Shown here piece after piece: positions 50,932 through 62,170 of a DNA stretch of 64,000 nucleotides. The stretch is taken from positions 21,897,047-21,961,046 of the forward strand of contig CM028908.1 in the NCBI GenBank assembly GCA_016801845.1, read 5' to 3'. The notes under the pieces were generated by a model. It saw only the letters and a list, made by a program, of their open reading frames with translations, had not been told where the DNA came from and ran no database searches. A program made the position numbers and the translations under genes. The stretch's first letter is position 1. Every line of letters starts with the position of its first letter. This DNA comes from Polydactylus sextarius (lineage: Eukaryota; Chordata; Actinopteri; Polynemidae).

Positions 50932-52329
50932 TTAATGTGCAGCAGAGAAAACATGCAGATATTCACCTTTAACATAGAAGGATTTCTGTATCATTTCTGG
51001 TTTGTCATTCCACAACGGACAGTTTTTCAACAACAAGAGCAAAAGTCTGTAAGAAAACTGGCTTCAGATAAACATCAAAATATGCACACATAATAAGATA
51101 TAAGCTGCATTAGCTAATGTTTATTTAACACGTGAATGTTCCATATAGACGTGATAAACAGCGCTGCCTTATCTGTGATTTCACAGATATTTTTGCAGCA
51201 GACTGTAAATAGCTCTGAAGATTTATGAGTAATAAAGATATTAATCTTCAGTGAGTATAAAACTGAGTGATGTGGGATTTCTGTCACTTTGTCAACTGAC
51301 AAAAAACATTGTCTTTTGTTCTGACGGGTGGGGATTAATGGAGGCGTTACAGCCCGTTAGTTTTGTTATCTCTTTCATAGCTACAGTATTTTTAGTATTT
51401 TGTATTTTTTAAGTATTCTTTTTATTTACTTATTTATTTTGTGATTAATTCTCTCTCTATAAACATGCAATATTCTGGACATTTGTGCGGACTTTAATGT
51501 TTCTTGTGTTTTTAGCTCATTGTTGACACTCAACAGGGTTTGTGAAGTGCCCTTTTGAAGGCACTTGACTCAGTCAAAAAGTGTCTTTTCTCTGTGACCG
51601 TCTGGGCTGCTGTGAGACTCTCAATATTATCTTTTGCTACAAATACTTCTGCAGCGGTGTCTGTTGGCAGTGAACACACAGTGAACCGTCTTTTTTTTTT
51701 GCCCAAGAAATATTCAAGGTTACTGCAGACACACTGGGCTGTTTGTAACCAAAATATTGAGAAGTTGGTTTGGCGGGTGAGACGTGGATGAGATGAGGAT
51801 AATTACTTCTAGATTATCAGGAAACATTGCTGTAATGGTGAAATGTTGAAATGTTGCTGTAATATAAAGTTTTTTTTCTTTTTAAAAATCCTCTTTGGAG
51901 GATTTACTGTCGAACAGCTGGAGGACATTTCTGACCAAGAACTGAGCAGCAGTTTTACTCTCTCTGTACAAACAGAGCAGTTTTTGTCAAAACCACAATG
52001 TAAATCATAAGTCTAAGAGATTGAAAACTTTTGCCAGATTGCATGTAGGTCGGTGGTGATGCATTTAAACACTGTTCAGGTTTTGCATGAAAAAAATAAA
52101 AAGATTAGCTTCCACCCAAGCTGAAATTAGGGAGAATCATGAGGTTTGAATGCTGTTTGGTGACTGGAAGCGTGTGCAGCAACACATTCACTTGCATTAG
52201 ATCATAAGTAGCCTGTTTGAATAATACATCAACCTGTACATGTCATCATGTACAACTACACATAAGTTTGTGTATTTGAAGAGGAAATAAATGGTTGCTA
52301 TCACATTGGTGGAGTGGTGGCAGTTTCTT

Positions 52330-52685
52330 ATCTACCATCACAGAGCGTCGGGAGATTGTTCTGTATCAATGTGAGATTTAATGAGTGTGCGCAGGTCGGC
52401 GTTTAGCCTAATGGCGGTGATAAAGAAAAGGTCAGAGGTTCAGATGAGGTTTCTCCCTCAGGCTGGACTTGAATATCAACTGTAAATTTTACAGGAATCC
52501 CATCATTATATGTGTAGACAGCTTGTCAAGAACCAAAGGCCCCGTCAATAGGAAACTGTGAGCTGACGGCGGTGCTGTATGATGGGTCGCAGGGTCAACT
52601 AAGTCATTAGACACTATCATCCGCAGGCTACAAATATCTATAGTAAAGCCAGAGGTGTGTGGGTGTTTGTTAGTGTAGAGCTACT
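52330..52685. promoter_or_regulatory. Candidate conserved non-coding element
   Basis: A non-repetitive stretch of even composition with several intact short motifs, such as 'gtttagcctaatggcggtga', 'aggtcagaggttcag' (a nuclear-receptor-like half-site pair) and 'caactaagtcattaga'. It lies 3 kb upstream of coding exon 2. No open frame of note. Confidence 0.3.
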
Positions 52686-54984
52686 CTGACGTCCAAGGTG
52701 CACTAAGGTGTATGAAGTGTGACAATAAATTAACATGTCAGTGCTGGAGAAATGAGGAGCAGATGAGATGTTTGAACATTTCCTGTCAAAATAGGAGTCA
52801 CATACTTTACAGTATAATTCTTTCCCACATACTGCAAATAGTCGTATCCCACAAAGATGATGAAAATAGTAGCAATAACAATAATGACGATCTACAATTT
52901 AATTGTCAAATTGAAAACACTGATTCAACGTTAACACTTCAGTTAATGAAAAGTACAACTTGTCAGGTTCGGGTTAGTATCATGAGATTCAATTCAATGT
53001 CACGTGTGCTCGTCTCTTTCAGTAAAAACAGTGAAAGAGGCCACTTGTTGAATTAGATGAAGATGATGCAACTATTTTCCACCATTTAAATACAAGTGCT
53101 TGTCTTGACGTTGTGATATATTTAGCAGGATTTAAGAGACTTTAGTGTCCTAATACTGACAGACGTCATAGAGCTCCATGTATTGGCCTGTTCAAGCATG
53201 TGGTGCTGTATTTAACTTGGTACTCAGGCAGCATTCAAACCAGTTATTGTTCTGTCTCCTCTGTACTCAGTTTAAATGTGAATCTGAAGTCGTCCTCCAC
53301 CTCTCAGAGCTCAGGCTCCGTTTGCTCTCCACTTCCTGGTCAAGAAAAGATTCACAAAGCCAATTCTACACCACTTTGAACAAGCTCAGAAACTCAATAA
53401 GGAAGTGGGAAGGGCAAAGAAAAAAAAATAAAGAAAGATTTCCCAATGATAATATATTAATTTCATCATCCGGCTTCAACTCGTATACTTGAAGACCATG
53501 ATTCAGCTGTACGCCGCAGCCTCCTGTGCTCATTACCCACAGTACAGTCAGAACTGCAGTCACTTCTCATCTTCCGCTGGAGGCTGAGACCTAATCTGTT
53601 CCTCATGTCACTAAAAATGCCCGATCCCCCCATTTCACTGTAATTACTGAAACATACACTGTGTCTCACTCCTTTCTATGTCGATCACTCTTTTTACATG
53701 ATCATTCTGTGACACAGGATGAACCTTCTTAACAGTGGTTGTAATTTTAATAATTTGGTTTTAATAATAGTTAAAAGTTTGATTAATTATAACGCCGAGC
53801 AAAAAAGTTTGTTCGTATTAGTTTGTCAGTGAAGTCAGGCCAGAGACACCTACAGTGTTGATTTTTAGTTGCAAATTCATTGAGGGATAAGTGCGTGTGC
53901 ATCCTTTCATTCCGCTGGCACATAGTGATGATTGGTTGTCTGCTTATTTATATAACCACAGTTACATTCAGGTAAAGTCTTTTGTACCTGGACCCATTAC
54001 TGAATAACAGACTTATTTCCCTTCATTCAGTGTCTGCGCCGCAGAACGAGGATAACAGGGAGCACAGGGTTCGCAGTCTGCGGTAGATGTGTGTTACTTA
54101 TAGTCTTTGTTCAATCGTCTCTTCGCTCTCTCGACAAACTCCAGCAGCATCGGAAACTTGGAAGCAAAAAAAAAGAAAGAAAAAAAAAAGAGCTTCTACT
54201 GCTGCTGCTGTTGCTGCTTCTGAAAAGAAAAAGAAAAGAAAAGAAGAATCAAAACACAAACATAACAGACCAGACCAGTTTCATCCTACATGGTCTACGA
54301 GCTTGAAAGTTCAGCAGTGGACAGGTCCTCTCTCTCCCACAGATCTTTTACTGATCACAATAATAAAGTTGTACATTGCAAAACAACAGGAATACTTGTG
54401 TTATTATTATATTTCTGAGGTAAACTCTGTCCCCCCATCTGTTATAGATCTTCAACTCTTTCTTATTCTGCTACGCACACAAGACGACTCCCATCACATC
54501 GCCACGGATACGCCGCCACAGTTTACCTTACACTCGCTGAACTCGATGAAGTCGTAGCCTCCCACACCATCTCTGTAATTACATCGCTCCATGTTATTAG
54601 CAGTTTGGCCGCTCTGTCCTAACGTCTGTGTTCCGACACCGTCTAGACTTTGTCTTTTTTGTCTTGATGTATGGTATTAATTTAGAAAAGAAAAAAAGAG
54701 ATTATTGTATTTTTTTTCTTTTTTTGGGGGGGTTAGAAATTCAGTTCTGTTCTTTTCAACTTGTGAAGATAATTGTGGATTTTAAAGAAGGACAACAAAT
54801 CTTTTGGTTTACATTTCATCTTCTTTGTCTTTTTTTTTTTTTTCTTCATCTTCTTTTGTTGTTTGAGATTTTGGATTTGCTAGTGAACATCCGGGAGTCG
54901 TGTTTCTTTTCAACTGGGTACAACTGTCAACAAGACTCAATCACATAAAACACAGCAAAGTGATATCAGATGACACCGACTTCT

Positions 54985-55210
54985 TCTTCACCTTTAAATA
55001 ATAAGAACAAATGAAGCCGCGGCTGTTGCTTGTCACTGATACGCGCCTGCGTTAATGGCCACCTTAATGGAGGAACCGAGACGTACATCGTGTCATTTAC
55101 AACTAAGACCATTAACCACATGAAGCCGACTGATTGCGCCTCGGCCTGGACACATAATCCTGCTGTAGCTGGACAAAATAAATAAATAAATGAAATGAAT
55201 AAAAGCAGGT
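54985..55210. promoter_or_regulatory. Candidate conserved non-coding element upstream of coding exon 2
   Basis: A CpG-containing, repeat-free stretch 0.3-0.5 kb before the exon, with 'gcgttaatggccaccttaat', 'gaccattaaccacatgaa' and a terminal AAATAAATAAATGAAATGAAT run. It has several TAATGG/TTAATG homeodomain-like cores. A 92-codon minus-strand frame here shows no domain. By appearance only. Confidence 0.3.
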
Positions 55211-55530
55211 TGACAGAGGTAAATGAAGGCATTTGTCCAGACAATTGTTGAGCATAAATCAGTCTCTATATCCTATTACCAGCTAAATAGCTGGTGAAGA
55301 CACGTCTCACTTCACATCATTCTTGGAGAAGGTGCTGCCGTGTCTCGACAGCCCCATTCAAATTGATATGTTTTGTCTGCTTGTGGTTTTGTCCTTCGGA
55401 AAACACTTAAACCAGCATCAGCTTGTTTCTGCCTCTGAGTAATTGGCTGTTTTCTTTCATTTTTTTTTCTTCCAAACAGGCCGGTGTCCTAAGTTAACCC
55501 TCAGCTATTTGTTGTTGTTTTTTTTTACAG

Positions 55531-55663
55531 AGAGCAGCATCCTGCAGAGTCCTGTCTTCACTAAGCAGCCCGGCAGCATCGTGTATCCCGTGGAAACATT
55601 GGAGAGGAACAGGGAGGTGGTGTTCAGCTGTGAGGCCCAGGGAAGCCCACCTCCAACCTACAG
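55531..55663 (+). CDS. cntn3: Contactin, coding exon 2 (start of Ig domain 1)
   Basis: The exon lies between a T-rich acceptor (ACAG at 55527-55530) and a consensus donor (CAG then GTGAGT at 55664). It opens in phase 1, so with the last base of the signal-peptide exon it gives Glu19, and it closes in phase 2 inside Arg63. The 133 bases encode the mature N-terminus: a LQSPVF-x-K-QP strand, SIVYPVE, then EVVFSCEAQGSPPP with Cys52, the first cysteine of the Ig1 disulphide, and TYR before the expected Trp on the next exon. Contactins have this same Q-x-P-V/I-F ... P ... C-E-x-x-G-x-P-x-P-x-Y/I-R-W layout and this junction. CEA-x-G-x-P-x-P-x-YR and SI-x-x-PV are closest to CNTN3. The Ig1 remainder and all later exons lie past position 64000. 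GT-AG boundaries and phase agreement make this secure as an exon; the paralogue is less so. Confidence 0.9.
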
Positions 55664-56565
55664 GTGAGTACAAGTGCTTCATCTTTCCAACCTCCACCTC
55701 TACGCTGCTCCCCTCTTCTGATGCTGCCGGCTTCTGTTAGCATTCTGCCAAACGTCTCCATCTTGTCCTCAGAAACCGCTCTTCATGTCGGCAGCTCTGA
55801 TTGGTGATAACAGCTTCAAGATCCCACGGCGTAATGTAGCTCGCTTCAGTTTCTCCTGATTCAACTTATAGTTTCAGACCCTTCAGGATTTTACGATGTT
55901 GCGATCGCAACAGTTTTGCAATATTTGACCAATATTCATCTTCGTTTCCTGTGAAACATTGAGCCATACATCAACAAACTCACTTCCTTGTTTCTATTTG
56001 AAGATGCAGGAAATGTGTGATAAACAATGAGAAACAGTATCTGGGCAGGATTCGAGAAAGTGGAGGAAAACTATTTAGTGCTGCATGAAATACTGTTGTG
56101 AAACACAAGAGGAAACACAGGGAGGCCGTCAGTCCAGACAAATCACTCTAGTATAGTGATTTTGTTCTTTTCATTTTTAATAAATTGTTCAAGTATGATT
56201 ACAAAGACTTTTATTTCATCACACTGTTAGTATGATTTTCTTTTTACCTTTAAAAGGGTAAAAATCACTTTGACTTGGTTCTTTCATCGCAATTATTTTC
56301 CAGAAAAGCTGCTGAAATCAGGCAAATTCGGCTGCATCAGTCTCAAAAAATAAGGCAGAAATTCTGGAGGCCATGATATATACTGTGACACTCAGCTGCT
56401 TCCATCGACAGACAGAATATGAGTGACATATGAACAACTGCCCTCACTCAGTCAGGAACACGGGGTCAGCGCCGGGGACGCTGATGCCCTGGGAGAGATT
56501 AGGATTTTGCTGCTTCGTTATTAATCATCTAATGATGATACATTTACTTTCATTTGAGGATTTTT

Positions 56566-56830
56566 GTGCTGTGGCTGCAAGCATTACGTTGTCAGGTCCG
56601 TCTGTCTCACTCCTCCCCGCCCACCCCCCACCCCCGAGTGCGGAATAAAGGGGTAGAAAATGGTTGGACTGACATGTTTATGGCTGTATCAATATTGAAT
56701 ATCTGAAGACTGTGTTTGTATGTGTTGTATATGTATTTTTAGCCATAACTTGTGAATTTATGCACTAATTACCTGAACCTGGACTGTTTGGTGGAGACAT
56801 ATACTGTTGATGCAAGGTGAAAAATCTGGT
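56566..56830 (+). repeat. Teleost dispersed repeat (family C), copy 2
   Basis: 'gctgtggctgcaagcattac', 'gtccgtctgtctc' and, further on, 'agccataacttgtgaattta', 'actaattacctgaacctgg' and 'ggtggagacatatac' are the head and tail phrases of the family seen at 49931-50150. A C-rich stretch at 56611-56636 replaces part of the middle. Confidence 0.55.
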
Positions 56831-57372
56831 TTGTCTCCGTCTGAATCTGACACCGTCATTGTATTGTTGATCTGTAGAATTAGCTTCATTGTTCCTGTTG
56901 CTACATTTATTATTAACATTAAGACAACATATGTCTATCTTGGGCTTTTCCTCCTATTTTCTCAGTCTCTATCCTTGTGCACCTGAAGACTTTGACCTTT
57001 TCATCATGACTCATCTGCGCTGAGAGTACTTGAAGTATCCCTCCTGCTGAGCCACTCTAGCATTTGCCAGCAGTCAGTCAGTGTTATGTCTTGGACTCGG
57101 GCGGAGTAATGATGCGAAACAGTGCATCAAACATCCTACCCCACTGTCCCCTCACTTCCAGTGCTCTGTGTCACTTGACTGACAGTTGGAGGGAAGTAAT
57201 TCAATCATTATTGTTAATAAAAGGCTGTTTTTGTTGAATACTGTAACCATGATTACTATAATAGTGTTAGTGGCATCATTGCACATTATTATTTTATATA
57301 TTGGTTGAAGTGATTTGATGAAGAATAACTTGGTTTGGACCTAAAGTGTTGCTATATGAGTCTATGATGGCT

Positions 57373-57671
57373 TTAACCCTTAGAACTCATTTTTAGCATG
57401 TTTTTTGCATATTTTAATGGATTTATGGAGGTTTCAGGGATGTGAAATATTGAGTGAGCTATATTAATATAAGCTAGGCAATATGATGAAATAAATCATA
57501 TTTTATTTTAACCCACTATATAACATGAGTGAGATATAACCATCAAGCACACACTTTGATGCCTGAACTCTCCCCTATCAACATACACCGACAGGACTTT
57601 CATATAAGTCAATCAATGCCCAATGTTGCATCAGTGGCATGGATCCATGCCACTTGAATGTTAAGGGTTAA
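57373..57671. mobile_element. piggyBac-type MITE with TTAA target duplication
   Basis: Both ends carry TTAA (57373-57376 and 57668-57671), followed inward by CCCTTA. The terminal repeats TTAACCCTTAGAACTCA and, on the other strand, TTAACCCTTAACATTCA match at 14 of 17 positions. TTAA duplication plus a CCC-beginning repeat is the hallmark of the piggyBac superfamily. A perfect 22-bp palindrome (57633-57654, centred on GGATCC) sits just inside the right end, comparable to the subterminal inverted repeats of piggyBac elements. At about 0.29 kb and with no reading frame it is non-autonomous. Confidence 0.78.
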
Positions 57672-59519
57672 ATACATCTTAACTTGGGTTTCATTCATAT
57701 GAGGTGACATTACATTGTCATGACATCATTGCTGACATTTATGCTGCTTAGAAAATACACAGGACTGCAAAGAATGTATTGAGAATATATTAATCCACCG
57801 CTGAAAATAATCCCCAACAAATACAGAAGTTATGTTTTCTCATAACTCATGTGCCCAGCTGTTTCGGGATCTTTTTTTATGTAAAATAAAATAAAGTATC
57901 AAGGTAATGAATTGTGAACTGTTTATGAAACTTCACATCCTTGGTAGGAAAGTATTGGCTTATGAGGTTTATGAGCCACTCAACAGATGAGTGTATTGAG
58001 TGAGGTTAACACATTGTTTTGATCTTTTCACAGGATCTGTTGATGGTAATAAAAACTATCCTTTACCTCTTTCCGATGATTGATTTGTCATACAAACACA
58101 GAAGGTCTGTACAGTGTGAGTCACCACCGTCACATTTGAACATTTTCTTCATTTTCAAAAATAATCCTGTCGATTGTTGCCGGTAGATCAGTGGCCAACA
58201 GGAAGCGCTGGCGGTTAATGCAGTGTGACTCTTTGTGGTGCAGATTCATAAGAAGGAAAAGGCATCAAAAAGGCAGAGATCAGGTTCGGCTCACACCTCG
58301 GTCAATGAGTCCGCTGCAACATTACACTCCCAGTTTACCTCACCCACACATTTTTTTTTTTTTATTCCTGGAATACTGACGCTTTTTTCAATGTTTCTGT
58401 GGTCTGTTGAATTCACATCGACTTACTGTACAAGAAATAAAAAAAACAAACAAAAAAACAGACGTCTCAGTTGTAAAGGCAAAGAAGAAAAAATAATGTT
58501 TAAAAAAAAAACAAATATGTGGCTCTAACGGTTTGAAATGTAAGTCTGAGCCCATGTTTATAATGTAAACAGTTCATACTCAATTTTCTACTTTTGTCTT
58601 AATCTAATAAAGTCTTAGAGCTTTGTTTGACTAAATAGTAGAAAAGACAATTGTAATGAGTCAAAAAGCTGCACAGACTTCAGGAAAGTTTAATCGGTGT
58701 AATTCTTGGCAGTGTGGTAAGAATACAAAGTAATTACAGAGTTAAGGATTTGCAGTTTTCTCCTGTGGTTTAAACTTAGTTACAAACTAAAACGATGAAC
58801 CATACAGCAGAGATCGCTTATTGTTCTTGTGATCCCAGATGGTTTAATCCATGAACTCTACATGACACTTCTGTTCTAAAACTAGAAACCAGCAAGTTTC
58901 TAATCTGACAAAGCATGAGGCTTCCTCGCTGACAGCCAGTTTTTGTCTCCAAATGTATGTGAAGCTTTTACTTCTAAATATGCTTCACTTCATTGTCGTC
59001 TTGACAGCGAAGAGACAGTGTCCATATCCTGTAATATCATGCTGGGTATTGTAATCGTTGTCTTCCATTCATCCCAGATGACACTCCTGGATTTGTCTCC
59101 TGATGTCGCAACAAAAGAGTCATGGCTTCGTTGTTTCTGGCTTTAAAAAAAGACATGTTCATCCTTGCAAATCAAGCCTGAGCTGATCGGAATCATAGGA
59201 ATGTATTACATGAATTCTATTTGTGGGAGATTTTCCCGTCAACTCCCCGCTGGAAACGTGTCTTGTCTGTCTGAAGCCAGGGAATGCGTGTTAAGCTCTG
59301 CCCGCATCCAGCTCAACATCTTTTTTTCTCCTGCAGAGTTCAAAGAGCAGCTGTGTTTTTTTTTTTCTCCCCTCTATTATTTCCTTCTCGCATGGACCAT
59401 TAGTCTATTGAAAGGGTGTGTTGTGTGGTGTGGCAGCATCTCTGACAAGTAAAAGTTCAAATCAATCATGTTTGCTCAATGAAATTGCAGGGGTATGGTT
59501 TTGAAGGATCGGTGCGTTT

Positions 59520-59735
59520 AATTTTTGGGATTGAGCCAGTTTAGAAGACGACCTAATCAGCTGTTTCCTGTCAAGGTCGCCATGCGGTCCTGTCGGAGCG
59601 CCCGCTGCTTTACAACAATGTGCTACAACAACCGAGTCGTGTTCAAAGTTCATTAATTGCGCACTGCGCAGCAATTCATGGAAATGCCGGGAGCGAAGCT
59701 TTGTGCTCAGTTCAATGTGCACTAAAACCAAATGA
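59520..59735. promoter_or_regulatory. Candidate conserved non-coding element
   Basis: A repeat-free, moderately CpG-rich block amid AT-rich intron. The 'ttcattaattgcgcactgcg' segment and the near-palindrome TTGCGCACTGCGCAGCAA (about 59657-59674) stand out, with 'acctaatcagctgttt' near the left end. By appearance only. Confidence 0.35.
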
Positions 59736-60429
59736 AGGACACCAAAGCTGTTGTTGTTGTTGTTTTTTTTGGAATATAACAAGGAGGAAATTGATAGATC
59801 ACTACATGAGAAAATCAATTTTAGGCTTTGAAGTAGTTTGTTAAAAATCCTAATGACTATGAACTGAATTGGTATAGAAATACACCAGCATGTGTCATCA
59901 CACTTACTTTCTTTTTCTTTTTTTTTTTTTTAGACTTGTCTTCATGTCCCTGAAGTGTAACCCTGCGTACCTTTTGTTAAAGGGCTGTCAGTGTTGTTAT
60001 TTGCCGTCTTATGAGAGTTAGATATCGGACAAGACTGATTTGCATCTGCAACTTGCAAAAACACGACTCGGTAACAGCTGCTTTTCAAAATTACCCTTAA
60101 ACGGCCAAAACATATGACAGTCAAAAAAAAAAAAACAGTGTGAGAATGAAATCGTGTCCATATATTTAACACCTGTAGGTAGGTTTCATTTCATAAGTCT
60201 TTAGTCAAAAATACAACATCATTTAAATGCTTGTGTGCCAAGGTTTTATTGCATAGAAGAAGAAAACTCCAGCCTTCTAGTAAAGCATACATGCTAGTCT
60301 GAAGATAAAGGTCCTGTCTGCCAGCACCTGTAAGACTCTCTGATTAATGTGCTATATCTCATTAGTTTGATTTGTAACTAAACTGTTAAAACAGCAACAT
60401 TCATTGTAGCCAGAGTGATTGTTTTCCCC

Positions 60430-60560
60430 CTGTCTCCAGTTGTGTTGTAAAGCTAAGCTAACCAGTCCCTGGAGGTTGTCATTATCTACCAGCCAGATAT
60501 GAGGCTGGTAACAGTCGCCTCATCCTACTCTTCACCTCAAAACAAAAAGGTTTTTTTTTC
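60430..60560 (+). repeat. Teleost dispersed repeat (family A), 3' half
   Basis: 'ccccctgtctccag', 'taaagctaagctaaccag' and 'agccagatatgaggctggta' follow the second half of the family A element at 5072-5425 in the same orientation. Limits approximate. Confidence 0.55.
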
Positions 60561-61849
60561 TACCATTGAACGTGGTTTCCTGCAGGGATTGGGTGGTGAT
60601 AACGGTTGCTTGCTATGCACTTCAGTCATTGCTGTGTTTAAAAGACAATAGCCTGTAAGACACAGTCTGAGACGAGCTATTTTGGGGCCAGACTGGACCA
60701 TAGTGACAAGGTGGACTTGGGCTAGCTGCTTGGCATGCTAACATTAGTAGAAATAAAACTAGATAACAAAAAACAATTATTTCGAGGGCCGGGGGTATTT
60801 TTTTTTTTTGGAAGAAGAGGAATTAAATTTGATTTTAAACTGGTGAATAAACACCTGTTGCTTGCAATACTTAGCTCTATAGCAATTAAACCCAGTGCAT
60901 CTGTGCATACAGAAATGCATAGGATATATATGTGTCTCAACACCAACAACACTTTTTACCAATGAATGGTAGTTTCACACTCCAAAACAAATACAGAAAA
61001 TAACACAACACAATAAGTTACAGTGAGCAGTAACTAATGGATCACATCTAATATAAAGGCACCAGGTCAACTTCCTTGTTATGGCCTGGATGGCACACAG
61101 TTATAACTTGTTTCTTGAGGCATGTGACTGTGCCCACCTCTGTTGTTCAGCTTTATGACTTGTACTCCTGCACACTTAAGGTTAAAGCCAATGTTATACT
61201 TTTCACATCCATGAGTACACATGGGTCCACTCGGCTCCACGTGATGTATTTTGTCATCAAACGATATACGCCACTCTTTGTGTACCACAAGGCTGCAAGG
61301 GCAGCAACTGCACATGCACTCCTTCAAATGGCCTCCAAACAGGCTTGAGAGAAGTATAGAAATAATAACTACATGGTCAGTTGTAGTGTCTGCGCGTGTC
61401 CACGAGGCACAATAACTAAAGCCTAAGGCCTGGCCACTGGATAAACATTTTGATCATTTGAAACAAGGTAACTATAGCCACAGGGGAAATCAAGCCTGTA
61501 GACAATATGTGTGGTGTTACGGTTTTCAAAACCCTAAATGTGGAAGATGGATATAGATGAAGAGTTACTAAGTAGCACAGAAACAGTTCCGGCAGATGCT
61601 GAGGTGATTTTCTTCTGGAAAGTAAAATAAATTCACTTAAATTAACACTTAAAGTGTAACTGTGTGAGCTGTGGCACAATCTACTGTTTCCTCGATAGAT
61701 TAAAGCGCCGGGCTTAAAGAAGAAAGAACAGGCCGCTCAGCATTCGCAGCCTCATAAGCCAGATGGTGTGGTATTATGCCACTGTGTACACGGCCTGTTG
61801 TTACATGATTGCTCAAAGCATGTGCCTAACAAATGGAACTGCTGTTGAG

Positions 61850-62170
61850 GCTTGCTTGCCAGCATAAATCATGTAAATAGAATTATTAAATAATCAAGTT
61901 TACATGTGTTTGATGTAATCTGTTGCCGCGTGCTCTTCGCAGAGGAGGAGACGCACTAACACGATCTCAGGATTCAGTCATCCTCACTGCTTTCTTACCT
62001 TGTTCCCTTGTTGCGGCGGTTTCGCTTTATCAGGTGGTTGAATGTGCTCGGGTTTCAATGAAATTTTAATATCTGTCACTTAGCGGCTTTAAAGTTGTTA
62101 GCTAATTGGCTTAAAGCAGCGAGAATTGTCATAGTGAATTCAATTTGTCACAAAAGAACAATGGCAGCAC
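61850..62170. promoter_or_regulatory. Candidate conserved non-coding element
   Basis: Unique DNA with dense transcription-factor-like cores: 'catgtaaatagaattattaa', 'tagctaattggcttaaagc' and 'aagaacaatggcagc' (a SOX-type ACAATGG). No exon signals. By appearance only. Confidence 0.3.

Larger units (their letters stand above)
28182..55530 (+). other. Intron 2 (27.3 kb, phase 1)
   Basis: Donor GTAACG at 28182; acceptor with a T-rich tract ending ACAG at 55530. Very long 5' introns are typical of contactin genes. Contents: A24 at 30633-30656, (TG)n at 31397-31429, 32639-32704 and 35916-35957, (AGC)n at 38613-38640, a mariner at about 40.3-41.5 kb, G-rich tracts at 42746-42775 and 43091-43113, a LINE remnant at 44.34-45.13 kb, a hairpin at 45209-45251, (TA)n at 46881-46923, a hAT-like remnant at 48.92-49.18 kb, dispersed repeats at 49.7-50.15 kb and a TIR element at 50.27-50.93 kb. 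Enhancer-like blocks lie near 40.0-40.2, 42.44-42.72, 43.75-43.93, 52.33-52.68 and 54.98-55.21 kb. 28.2-30.6, 34-35.8, 36-38.5, 46.9-48.9 and 51-52.3 kb show nothing I can name. No exon on either strand is recognisable. Confidence 0.75.

Noticed and set aside
21671..51350. Shared phrase GACGGGTGGGGAT at about 21675 and 51326
   Set aside because: Similarity does not extend beyond about 15 bases plus scattered matches; probably coincidence.
58943..59146. Frame containing SISC, checked as the next contactin exon
   Set aside because: No W-x-x-NGT or D-x-G-x-Y-x-C pattern and no phase-2 acceptor in register; the Ig1 continuation is not in this window.
59462..59818. 118-codon minus-strand frame
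   Set aside because: Contains a poly-Asn run from a (GTT)n tract and no known domain; more likely a regulatory block.
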